Shown here: one piece after another, positions 7,196 through 14,619 of the stretch
Layout: each line of letters opens with the position of its first letter
Position numbering within the stretch: position 1 is the first letter of the stretch
Source: Candidatus Kuenenia stuttgartensis
Lineage (GTDB): Bacteria; Planctomycetota; Planctomycetia; Isosphaerales; Isosphaeraceae
NCBI GenBank assembly: GCA_945872325.1
Contig: CAMBZY010000005.1
Span: 1 to 23,509 of the forward strand
DNA: 23,509 nucleotides
Direction: 5' to 3'
Notes under the pieces: model-generated
The model's input: the letters and a program-made list of their open reading frames with translations, nothing else
The model's database searches: none
Told to the model about the DNA's origin: nothing
Made by a program: the position numbers and the translations under genes

Positions 7196-8722
7196 ATGAA
7201 CCGTTCATCCATTTTCGGATTTCTGAGTATTTTTGCTTCAGGAGCGGTCCTTGGAGCAGTTGGCCTGTGGCTTTCAGGATCAACTCAAATACCCGCCGGC
7301 AGCGTTGCCGAACCAGCAACCGAGCCCGCCAAAACCGTGTCAACCCGGCGAGTCTCCATGTCGGCTGACAAGCTCAAGATTGCAAAGATCCTGACAACCA
7401 CGCTGGAACCTTCAAAGGTACGCCAGCAGTTACAAGTGCCTGCTACAATTACGCTTAACGTGGACCGCCGGGCGACAGTATCGCCACGCGTCTCAGGCAT
7501 CGTGCGTCAGGTGGATGTGGTTTTGGGTCAGAAAGTGAAAGCTGGGCAACAGCTGGCTTTACTCGAAAGCCCTGACGTGGGCACTTCCCGGCTTTTGGTG
7601 AGATCCAGGCGATTTGATCTACAGGTTGCCAAACGCGACTCTGAATGGCGTGCTTTAATCTCCAAAAATGTCGAGTTGCTCATGGCTGATCTGGCCTCAA
7701 AACCGGAAGCCAAAACATTGGAAGGAAAGTACGCTAACAAACCGTTGGGGCAAGATCGCGGGATGCTGCTTTCAAGCTACGCAAAATACGAATTGACTCG
7801 CCATGAAGAGATTAAACAGCTTGAGCTTTATAAGAAAAATCTCATCGGCGAACACTTGATCCATCAGTCCCAGCATGCTCGGGAAGGTGCTCAGGCAGAA
7901 TTTGAAAGTGCCATGGAGCAAACCCGTTTTGATGTATTGCAAGAGAAACGGATCTCGGATCAAAAGCTTCAGCAGGCTGAGGTCGATCTGATTGACTCCG
8001 TGCAAAGGCTTCGACTATTGGGCGTACCCGGCGATGATCCCTCGCTGAATCTCGACCTGAATTCCACAGAAATTGTCTCTGCAGACTGGACCAAGTCGAT
8101 TGTCATGGAAGATGTTGCAGCCTATCCGATAGTCGCTGCTTTTGATGGTACGATCACGACCAGAACGGTGGTACCCAGTCAGAAAGTGGACATGGGTACC
8201 CCCCTGTTCACTCTGGCTGATTTGAGTACGGTTCGTGTGACGGCACAGATTGCCGAGAAGGATTTTACAACCCTGACTGATATGAAGCTGGGCGACCAGA
8301 TTGATGTGATTGCGCCCGGGACTACAGATAAAGTGGTCCATGGGAAAATGATTTACATCGGTACCGAAGTGGATCCTCAGACTCGGACAGTGCCAGTGAT
8401 TGCTGAGACACCGAACACGGCTGGGCAACTTCGGCCAGGCCAGTTTTGTCGGGTCAGTCTGGACAGGTCGGAGCAATCAGGCGTCTTGGCTGTACCGGGT
8501 TCAGCTGTTGTGGAATGGAATGGCAAACCAGGTGTTTTTGTGGCCCAAAAGGATGGTAAGTCGTTTGACTTTCAGCCTGTGATCATGGATCAGCCACCGA
8601 CCGACGACAAGCACATGGTGGTCATCCGGCAAGGTCTGACAGAGGGTCAAAGTATCGTGACCGGCGGGGCCTTCATGCTCAAGAGCGAGCTGATCCTCTC
8701 TACAGAACCAGAAGAGGAGTGA
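7196..8722 (+). CDS. RND efflux periplasmic adaptor (CzcB/CusB-like membrane fusion protein)
   Basis: This adaptor links an inner-membrane RND pump to an outer-membrane channel in heavy-metal efflux. Of 508 residues, about 6-28 form a signal/anchor helix. The two halves of the biotinyl-lipoyl domain are at about 92-126 (SPRVSGIVRQVDVVLGQKV) and 311-345 (FDGTITTRTVVPSQKVD). Between them lies a long charged alpha-helical hairpin (about 130-275). The beta-barrel follows, including GTEVDPQTRTV (389-399) and LRPGQFCRV (412-420), then a membrane-proximal domain and an acidic C-terminal tail. The hairpin is long for the family. A strong Shine-Dalgarno AGGAGG (7181-7186) lies 9 nt before ATG 7196. 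The pump gene follows after 7 bp, so the two are surely co-transcribed. Confidence 0.92.
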   Translation: MNRSSIFGFLSIFASGAVLGAVGLWLSGSTQIPAGSVAEPATEPAKTVSTRRVSMSADKLKIAKILTTTLEPSKVRQQLQVPATITLNVDRRATVSPRVSGIVRQVDVVLGQKVKAGQQLALLESPDVGTSRLLVRSRRFDLQVAKRDSEWRALISKNVELLMADLASKPEAKTLEGKYANKPLGQDRGMLLSSYAKYELTRHEEIKQLELYKKNLIGEHLIHQSQHAREGAQAEFESAMEQTRFDVLQEKRISDQKLQQAEVDLIDSVQRLRLLGVPGDDPSLNLDLNSTEIVSADWTKSIVMEDVAAYPIVAAFDGTITTRTVVPSQKVDMGTPLFTLADLSTVRVTAQIAEKDFTTLTDMKLGDQIDVIAPGTTDKVVHGKMIYIGTEVDPQTRTVPVIAETPNTAGQLRPGQFCRVSLDRSEQSGVLAVPGSAVVEWNGKPGVFVAQKDGKSFDFQPVIMDQPPTDDKHMVVIRQGLTEGQSIVTGGAFMLKSELILSTEPEEE

Positions 8723-8729
8723 TCCAGCG

Positions 8730-11700
8730 ATGTTGAATTCACTGATCTCAGGCGCACTTAATAATCGATTCATGGTGCTGGCTCTGACCATCATCATTTC
8801 CGTGGTTGGAGCATCGGCCGCCATCCGTCTACCGCTTGATGCCGTTCCGGATCTCACCAATATTCAGGTCCAGGTGATCACCGAAGCGGCCGCCTTAAGT
8901 CCTTTGGAAGTTGAGACTTTGCTCTCGTTCCCTGTGGAAGGGGCCATGAGCGGCCTGCCGGATGTGGAGCAGATCCGCAGTATCTCGAAATTCGGGATCT
9001 CAGTGGTGACCATCGTTTTCCACGAAGGAACAGACCTTTATCGGGCCCGTCAACTCGTAGCGGAACGGCTGCCTCGTGCAGCCGAGAATATTCCCCCAGG
9101 TTATGGCACGCCCATGCTGGGGCCGATTGCGACTGCTCTGGGTGAAATTTTCCAGTTTGAAATTCGCGGAGACGGCACGAAATCGCTGATGGATCTGCGG
9201 ACTCTGCTCGACTGGCAGGTGGCGTATCAGTTGAGAAGTGTCCCTGGAGTCACCGAAATCAACAGCCACGGTGGAGAGCTCAAGACTTATCAGATTGAGG
9301 TCGACCCCGATCGACTGGCCAACCAGAACCTGACTTTCAGCGAACTTGTGGCCGCTTTGGAGCAAAACAGCGCGAACGTGGGCGGTGGTTATTTCACTAA
9401 AGGCGGCGAAGCACGCTACATACGTGGTGTGAGCCTGGTGACGGATCCGAAAGAAATCGAACGCATCGTCGTTCGCGAATCTGACGGAGTCCCTCTCACG
9501 ATTGGCGATGTGGCCAAGGTTCACCCAGCGCCGATGATCAGGGCTGGCCTTGCCACTCGTGATGCCAGGGGCGAATCCGTGACAGGATTGGTCATGATGC
9601 TGATCGGCGAAAATGGCCGGCGCGTTGTGAACAGGGTCAAGGGAGAGATCGATCGCATCAAGCCGACTTTACCCAAAGGCGTGACGATCGAGACGCTTTA
9701 TGATCGCAGCAACCTGATCGACCACTCGCTCAGCACGGTGAAAGAAAATCTCGCCGTGGGGGGATCGTTGGTCATCGCCGTCCTTCTGGTTCTGCTGGGC
9801 AATCTGCGTGGAGGTGTGATTGTGGCCATGGCCATTCCACTTTCCATGCTGTTTGCAGCCAACATTATGCTTGCCACGGGTCTCACAGCCAGCCTTATGT
9901 CCTTGGGAGCCATTGACTTTGGTATGATTGTGGATAGCTCTGTGATCATGATCGAGAACTGCGTCCGACGCCTTGGCCACGAGGGCGGAACCCGATCCAA
10001 ACTCGATATCATCCGCGATGCTGCCATTGAAGTACGTAAACCGACCTTGTATGGCGAACTCATCATTGCCATTGTTTACCTGCCAATTCTCGCCCTTCAG
10101 GGCACCGAAGGTAAACTCTTCCGCCCGATGGCTTTGACAGTGATCTTCGCACTCGCGGGGTCCATGGTCGTTTCGCTCACGGTCATGCCAGTGCTGGCAA
10201 GCCTGGTCCTATCGGATAAAACGGTCGAGACCGAGCCTTGGCTTGTGCGCTTGATCAAACGGTTTTACGAGCCCCTGCTGAACCTGGCCTTGAAGCACAG
10301 AATTACTGTCGTGATTATCTCTCTACTGCTCTTGGTCGCTACAGTGCCTGTCAGCATGCAGTTAGGCGGTGAATTCATGCCCAGGCTGAACGAGGGTGAT
10401 TTACTGATCGAAGCCGTGCGAATACCGTCTGCGGATCTGGACGGTGCCGTTCCCATGGGGACAAGCATAGAAAAGATCCTGATGGACTTTCCAGAAGTCC
10501 ATATGGTGTATTGCAAAACAGGGCGTCCGGAAATTGCCAACGATGTGATGGGCGTACACCAGACCGACGTTTGGACACTTCTCAAAGAGCAGTCGGAATG
10601 GCGGCCAGGCCTATCTCGCGATGACTTGATCGAGCAGATGAACACCAAGCTGAGCGATGGTTTGCCGGGCGTGCGGTTCGGGTTCAGCCAGCCGATCGAA
10701 ATGCGTGTGAACGAGCTTGTGGCAGGCGTGAAATCTGACGTCGCCGCTTTGATTTACGGGCCTGATCTGGATGTGCTCTCAGAACTTGCCACCCATATGG
10801 AAGCTGTTCTGGCCAGTATTCCAGGTGCCCGCGATGTGCGTGCTCCGTCCACTGGGCGGCTCCCAACGCTCAAAATCACGGTCAATCGGGAACAACTTGC
10901 ACGTTATGGAATTCAAGCTCAAAATGTCATGGACACGATCGCTGCGCTCGGTGGACGAACCGTGGGCACCGTGTTTGAAGGCACAGCACGGCACCCGATC
11001 CAAATTCGTCTCCCTGAAAAATGGCGGAATAACCCTGACAGCATCTCGTCGATCCTGCTGATGGATCCCAAGGGTCGGGCCATACCGCTCTCGAACCTTG
11101 CAGAAGTCAAATTTGAGGAAGGCCCAAGCGAAATTGAGCGTGAAAACGTTCAGCGACGTGCCGCAGTTTCTGCCAACGTCCGTGGCCGTGATATTGCAGG
11201 GTTTGTCAAAGAAGCCGAAGCCGCAATCGCCAAGCAAGTGCCCATGCCGCCTGGTTATCAAGTGCGCTGGGGCGGTCAGTTTGAACACCTTCAAACCGCC
11301 ATTCAAAGACTTTTGATTGTCGTCCCGATTGCCCTTGCCTTGATCTATCTACTGCTCTACACATCACTTGGTTCCATGCGATTGGCAGCGCTGATCTATC
11401 TGGCAGTCCCATTTGCAGCCACAGGCGGAGTGTTTGCACTGATGCTGCGAGGGATGCCGTTCTCGATCTCGGCAGGCGTCGGCTTTATTGCACTTTTCGG
11501 AGTGGCTGTTCTAAACGGGCTGGTCTGGGTATCGGCTGTGGAACATCGACGCGGAGAAGGTGCAGACCTCCAGAACGCCGCTCACGATGCCGCTCTGGAA
11601 CGTCTCCGGCCCATCCTCATGACAGCACTTGTGGCAGGCTTGGGATTCCTCCCGATGGCAGCGAATACCAGCCCTGGTTCGGAAATCCAAAGGCCTCTGG

Positions 11701-11825
11701 CCACGGTGGTCATCGGTGGGCTCTTAACCAGCACACTTCTCACAACCGTTGTTCTGCCAACCATTTACCCATGGTTTGCTAAAGGCCTTCCGCTGCCTCA
11801 GATCGAGGAACAGAAGATTCATTGA
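8730..11825 (+). CDS. czcA: Heavy-metal RND efflux pump (CzcA/CusA family)
   Basis: This is the proton-driven inner-membrane pump of a tripartite heavy-metal efflux system, 1031 residues, the normal length. The N-terminal helix and porter start (LPLDAVPDLTNIQVQV, res. 34-49) are typical of the family. In transmembrane helix 4 the motif DFGMIVDSSVIMIEN (396-410) keeps Asp396, Asp402 and Glu409, matching the proton-relay residues of Ralstonia CzcA (D402, D408, E415). The leading D-F-G points to divalent-cation pumps (Zn, Co, Cd, Ni) rather than Cu/Ag-type CusA, but Ser-Ser stands where Gly-Ala is usual. Two sets of hydrophobic helices (about 340-490 and 865-1020) flank large porter loops. GAGGAG (8714-8719) lies in the 3' end of the adaptor gene. 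No outer-membrane factor gene follows. Confidence 0.93.
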   Translation: MLNSLISGALNNRFMVLALTIIISVVGASAAIRLPLDAVPDLTNIQVQVITEAAALSPLEVETLLSFPVEGAMSGLPDVEQIRSISKFGISVVTIVFHEGTDLYRARQLVAERLPRAAENIPPGYGTPMLGPIATALGEIFQFEIRGDGTKSLMDLRTLLDWQVAYQLRSVPGVTEINSHGGELKTYQIEVDPDRLANQNLTFSELVAALEQNSANVGGGYFTKGGEARYIRGVSLVTDPKEIERIVVRESDGVPLTIGDVAKVHPAPMIRAGLATRDARGESVTGLVMMLIGENGRRVVNRVKGEIDRIKPTLPKGVTIETLYDRSNLIDHSLSTVKENLAVGGSLVIAVLLVLLGNLRGGVIVAMAIPLSMLFAANIMLATGLTASLMSLGAIDFGMIVDSSVIMIENCVRRLGHEGGTRSKLDIIRDAAIEVRKPTLYGELIIAIVYLPILALQGTEGKLFRPMALTVIFALAGSMVVSLTVMPVLASLVLSDKTVETEPWLVRLIKRFYEPLLNLALKHRITVVIISLLLLVATVPVSMQLGGEFMPRLNEGDLLIEAVRIPSADLDGAVPMGTSIEKILMDFPEVHMVYCKTGRPEIANDVMGVHQTDVWTLLKEQSEWRPGLSRDDLIEQMNTKLSDGLPGVRFGFSQPIEMRVNELVAGVKSDVAALIYGPDLDVLSELATHMEAVLASIPGARDVRAPSTGRLPTLKITVNREQLARYGIQAQNVMDTIAALGGRTVGTVFEGTARHPIQIRLPEKWRNNPDSISSILLMDPKGRAIPLSNLAEVKFEEGPSEIERENVQRRAAVSANVRGRDIAGFVKEAEAAIAKQVPMPPGYQVRWGGQFEHLQTAIQRLLIVVPIALALIYLLLYTSLGSMRLAALIYLAVPFAATGGVFALMLRGMPFSISAGVGFIALFGVAVLNGLVWVSAVEHRRGEGADLQNAAHDAALERLRPILMTALVAGLGFLPMAANTSPGSEIQRPLATVVIGGLLTSTLLTTVVLPTIYPWFAKGLPLPQIEEQKIH

Positions 11826-11849
11826 TCGAAAGATCGAAGAATACGAAAC

Positions 11850-11911
11850 AGAATCGCCCATCGTCTTACGGCTCCATCATTGATTGGAGCAGCGAGACGA
11901 TGGGCGATTCT
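11850..11911. terminator. 62-bp nested inverted repeat, possible bidirectional terminator
   Basis: Perfect 16-bp arms AGAATCGCCCATCGTC (11850-11865) and GACGATGGGCGATTCT (11896-11911) enclose a second 6-bp stem, GCTCCA (11871-11876) with TGGAGC (11885-11890). It lies between the convergent pump and NHL-protein genes. No clean T-tract follows on either strand, so a REP-like element is an alternative to a terminator. Confidence 0.55.
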
Positions 11912-11916
11912 TCGTT

Positions 11917-11949
11917 ACTTTGAATCAGTTCGACGAACCGATTCAAAGT
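11917..11949. terminator. Second inverted repeat in the convergent gap
   Basis: ACTTTGAATC (11917-11926) and GATTCAAAGT (11940-11949) are perfect 10-bp arms. After one A/C mismatch the stem continues with GTTCG/CGAAC around a single A. It lies 12 bp from the stop codon of the minus-strand NHL gene. On position it may serve that gene, the pump operon or both. Confidence 0.5.
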
Positions 11950-11961
11950 GATTTACCACCA

Positions 11962-12966
11962 TTATTTGGCCCGAATCAGCTTCATCAGTCGGCCTGAAAC
12001 GTTCCAGTCCTGAATATAAAGGTTTCCGTCTTTATCCCAGGCAGAGCCGTGAGTTCCGCTGAAAATGCCTTCAATCCACTGATCCTGGGGTACGTTGAAA
12101 TTCACGCGTTTGGCAGGGTCAGGGTTATGACCAAGTACAGCGATGATCGTGTTGCTTTTATCCAGAATCACCAGACGTCCGTGCAGGTCAGGCACTGAGA
12201 CAAAATCGCCTTGGACAATCGCCGATGTCGGCATGCCCAGACCGGTAACCACTTCGCCAAGAAATTCTCCATCAAGGCTGTAATGTACCAGACGGCCCTT
12301 GGGCTCGTGATTCCGGTCGCAGATCAGCAGGCGGGCTGGAGTATAACGAGTATCCAGAGTCATTCCATGAGCCGTGTTGAACTCTTTCAAGCCGTTACCC
12401 TTGGTGCCGAAGTGCATCAGGTATTTGCCGGTTTTGTCGAACTTGAAAATATGGTTGCTGGCATAACCATCGGCGAGAAAAATGTCGCCGTTGGGGGCCA
12501 CGGTCATCGCAGTTGGGCTGAACTGCTTCAGGTTCAGGCCTGATTCTTTTGGAAACGGAAGTTTGAGAACAATTTCGCCTGTCAAGGCATTGAACTTGAC
12601 GCCTTCAGCCTTGGTATTGCGGGCACCATAGATAAATTCGGTGCCAGCTTCGTCGTTGATTTTCATGTCGTGCATATCGGCATATTTATCGCCTAGAAAG
12701 CTCCGGATCACTTTGCCTTCAGGTGAGAAGACATACACGCCGGCATGAGCACTGGTGTAAATATTGCCTGATTTATCGACCACAACACCACCGTGGGTCG
12801 AGCCCAGCACGGACTTGCCGTCGGCACCCAGGCCCCAGGCTGGAACGGTGTCGAAAGTCATATGTCCACAGCCCATGCGAACAGGCTTCACTGGCTCGGC
12901 AGCGAAAGCCGGATTTGCAAGAGCGCAAACAAGTGCGCAAAGGGTATAAACGGACGAATTCTTCAT
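11962..12966 (-). CDS. Secreted NHL-repeat / six-bladed beta-propeller protein
   Basis: This 334-residue exported protein has repeated propeller-blade signatures: GGVVVDKSGNIYTSAHAGV (res. 59-77), TAMTVAPNGDIFLADGYAS (152-170), a blade at 196-218 with HGMTLD and LLICDR, and HGSAWDKDGNLYIQDWN (306-322). The pattern resembles NHL and peptidyl-alpha-amidating-lyase-like propellers, which in bacteria are usually binding or uncharacterised lyase/lactonase-like proteins. A signal peptide covers residues 1-22 with cleavage after AFA. The frame stays open 41 codons further upstream (GTG, 13089), but ATG 12966 starts directly with the signal peptide and has AGGAG about 8 nt ahead, so it is preferred. 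The substrate is unknown. It is divergent from the kinase at 13240. Confidence 0.83.
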   Translation of the reverse strand: MKNSSVYTLCALVCALANPAFAAEPVKPVRMGCGHMTFDTVPAWGLGADGKSVLGSTHGGVVVDKSGNIYTSAHAGVYVFSPEGKVIRSFLGDKYADMHDMKINDEAGTEFIYGARNTKAEGVKFNALTGEIVLKLPFPKESGLNLKQFSPTAMTVAPNGDIFLADGYASNHIFKFDKTGKYLMHFGTKGNGLKEFNTAHGMTLDTRYTPARLLICDRNHEPKGRLVHYSLDGEFLGEVVTGLGMPTSAIVQGDFVSVPDLHGRLVILDKSNTIIAVLGHNPDPAKRVNFNVPQDQWIEGIFSGTHGSAWDKDGNLYIQDWNVSGRLMKLIRAK

Positions 12967-13010
12967 GATCAGGACTCCTGGTTTTTTTGACTGGATGAGT
13001 GTCTGCGATG

Positions 13011-13048
13011 GAATTTGCAAAGCCACGACAGCGTGAACTTGCAAAGGC
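13011..13048. repeat. Two direct repeats in the NHL-gene leader
   Basis: GAATTTGCAAAGCC (13011-13024) and GAACTTGCAAAGGC (13035-13048) differ at two positions and start 24 bp apart, just over two helical turns. Each holds the palindrome TTGCAA. They lie between the candidate -10 box (13061-13066) and the start codon of the minus-strand gene, a place where a repressor could bind. Confidence 0.45.
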
Positions 13049-13060
13049 GGGAAGATTGTT

Positions 13061-13089
13061 ACTATACAGCGAACGGATTGTGTAATCAA
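13061..13089 (-). promoter_or_regulatory. Candidate promoter of the NHL-repeat gene
   Basis: On the minus strand TTGATT (13089-13084) and TATAGT (13066-13061) are 17 bp apart, about 95 bp upstream of ATG 12966. This fits a sigma70-type promoter. It also supports the shorter start, because the longer frame would begin inside the -35 box. Confidence 0.5.
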
Positions 13090-13239
13090 TCAAGCTCTAA
13101 AAGCACCATGGCCGAGTTCAGCCCAATCGCTGCCATACAAATTGAGAATGGTTCTGACATCTGGCGTGAAACGGATCCGGCAGGTTAATCTAGAATAAGA
13201 ACGATCAAAGCAACCTGCCCGGCACGGGACAACTCGCGG

Positions 13240-14295
13240 ATGTGGACCCTTTCGACTGAAAACGCTGTGGAACACCTTCACTTTGCCGGCTATTGGCCTC
13301 CGCACGTGCCTGCACAGGCGCGGATGCTGACGGGCGGAGTTTCAAACATGGTGATTCGTGTTGAACCTGTCGATCCACGATCCGATCAACCCTCGATCAT
13401 CCTCAAACAGTCCAGCGAACGATTGCGGACCAAAGCAGAGTGGCGCAGTCGGCTCGATCGGATCTGGATCGAAACCGAAGCCATTCGATTCCTCGATAGT
13501 GTTCTACCATCAGGTGTTGTGCCAAAGATTCTGTTCGAGGAGCACGACCATTACCTGTTCGGTATGACCGACTTGGGCCAGACTTGCGATGTCTGGAAAC
13601 TGCTCCTGCTCGAAGGTCGTGTACAAACAAATCTGGCCCGATCCGCCGGTTTCATTCTCGGTATGATTCACGAATCAAGCCTGAAACATGCGGATTCTCT
13701 GAATAATGGCCGATTGGCTGACTGGACTGTGTTCGACGAACTGCGACTCGACCCATATTATCGAACCATTGCCAGGTTTCACCCGATCATCGCGGATTCG
13801 ATCGAGAATCTGATTCAGCAAATGAAAGATTTGCCCCAAAAAACTCTGGTTCATGCCGACTTCAGCCCAAAGAATATATTGGTCGATCAACACTCTCAAC
13901 TGGGTCTGGTCGATTTTGAAACGGCCCACTGGGGCGATCCTGCGTTCGATCTCGGCTTCTTTTTGACGCACCTTGTGCTCAAAACATTTCGAGCGATGCG
14001 ATTGGGGATGCCTGCCCGTGAAGAATTTCTGAATATGATCTTCGAATTCTGGGGCAATTATCGCCGCACATTCATATCAATTGAAAACCCAAATGATTTT
14101 GAGCATCGAACGGTTCAGCATTTGGCAGCATGCATGCTGGCTCGTGTGGATGGAAAAAGCCCAGTGGATTATCTGGCAGAACATGATCAGGACTCCGTGC
14201 GAATCCTGACCATCGAAACATTAAAAAATCGGGGAGGTAGCCTCGCAGATTTCATCTCAACCCTTCGTGAACGATTTCATCAGGAATCGGATTAA
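13240..14295 (+). CDS. APH/choline kinase-like phosphotransferase
   Basis: This 351-residue protein has the kinase fold of the aminoglycoside phosphotransferase family. A glycine-rich TGGVSN (res. 31-36) and the ATP-contacting lysine of IILKQS (Lys56) mark the N-lobe. The catalytic loop is VHADFSPKN (204-212) with His205, the base Asp207 and Asn212, followed by the metal-binding Asp225 in VDFETAHWGDPAFDLGFF (224-241). These families phosphorylate hydroxyls of small molecules such as antibiotics, choline, homoserine or methylthioribose; the substrate here is not evident. No membrane segment is seen. The ATG has no clear ribosome-binding site. The gene is divergent from the NHL-protein gene across a 273-bp gap, and a candidate terminator follows at 14346. 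A role in resistance should not be assumed from the fold. Confidence 0.82.
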   Translation: MWTLSTENAVEHLHFAGYWPPHVPAQARMLTGGVSNMVIRVEPVDPRSDQPSIILKQSSERLRTKAEWRSRLDRIWIETEAIRFLDSVLPSGVVPKILFEEHDHYLFGMTDLGQTCDVWKLLLLEGRVQTNLARSAGFILGMIHESSLKHADSLNNGRLADWTVFDELRLDPYYRTIARFHPIIADSIENLIQQMKDLPQKTLVHADFSPKNILVDQHSQLGLVDFETAHWGDPAFDLGFFLTHLVLKTFRAMRLGMPAREEFLNMIFEFWGNYRRTFISIENPNDFEHRTVQHLAACMLARVDGKSPVDYLAEHDQDSVRILTIETLKNRGGSLADFISTLRERFHQESD

Positions 14296-14345
14296 GTGCG
14301 ATGCGATATTTACGAACTGAAGCCTGAATTTAATGTGTTTCATTT

Positions 14346-14389
14346 GACTTCATGATTCTATTTCATGAAGTCCGAAGGTTTTAATTTTA
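14346..14389 (+). terminator. Candidate intrinsic terminator after the kinase gene
   Basis: GACTTCATGA (14346-14355) and TCATGAAGTC (14363-14372) form a perfect 10-bp stem with a 7-nt loop. A T-rich stretch, GGTTTTAATTTT, starts a few bases later. The stem is AT-rich, so termination may be incomplete. Confidence 0.5.
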
Positions 14390-14472
14390 AAATTCGAAAA
14401 AAAATAATTCTTTTTGAACCACAATTCAATTACAATCCGGTTTTAGAAAATGTTAAATTTTTCATGTTCTGC

Positions 14473-14501
14473 TTGACACAACATCGACCAAAGCGCCTAA
14501 T
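14473..14501 (+). promoter_or_regulatory. Possible promoter of the DUF1559 gene
   Basis: A consensus TTGACA (14473-14478) is followed after 17 bp by CCTAAT (14496-14501), which matches the -10 consensus at only four positions. If used, it gives a leader of about 110 nt that contains the TCTCAATC repeats and the hairpin. Confidence 0.3.
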
Positions 14502-14548
14502 GGTTATATCTCAATCAACTGTCTCTCAATCATCTCAATCTCCACCAG

Positions 14549-14567
14549 CACTTTGATTGTCAAAGTG
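14549..14567 (+). repeat. Perfect hairpin in the DUF1559 leader
   Basis: CACTTTGA (14549-14556) and TCAAAGTG (14560-14567) are perfect arms around TTG, 52 bp upstream of the start codon. No T-tract follows. It may be an operator or an mRNA-stabilising stem. Confidence 0.4.
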
Positions 14568-14619
14568 TGGTATCCATTCGATCTGAACCAATTTTCTCAC
14601 TACGGAAAGGTTCTGACTC

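Larger units (their letters stand above)
14296..14619 (+). other. 324-bp AT-rich gap before the DUF1559 gene
   Basis: This gap holds a probable terminator for the kinase (14346-14372), a self-complementary AATTTTAAAATT (14381-14392), a perfect TTGACA (14473-14478), three copies of TCTCAATC (14509, 14524, 14533) and a hairpin (14549-14567). A 63-codon frame at 14365-14556 has no family signature and is AT-rich throughout, so I do not count it as a gene. Confidence 0.5.

Noticed and set aside
9000..9524. 174-codon minus-strand frame inside the RND pump gene
   Set aside because: It is a shadow of a strongly conserved coding frame, with no recognisable domain.
12967..13089. Upstream in-frame extension of the NHL-repeat protein (41 more residues)
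   Set aside because: It would put a signal peptide in the middle of the protein, has no ribosome-binding site and overlaps the candidate promoter; ATG 12966 has AGGAG and starts at the signal peptide.
13240..14295. Reading the APH-like kinase as an antibiotic resistance gene
   Set aside because: The fold is shared by many metabolic kinases; nothing in the sequence or neighbours points to aminoglycosides.
14509..14541. TCTCAATC copies as a CRISPR-like array
   Set aside because: Units are 8-9 bp with 0-6 bp between them, far too short for repeats and spacers, and no cas gene is present.
14365..14556. 63-codon frame in the AT-rich gap before the DUF1559 gene
   Set aside because: It has no ribosome-binding site, contains the candidate TTGACA promoter element and gives no recognisable protein.
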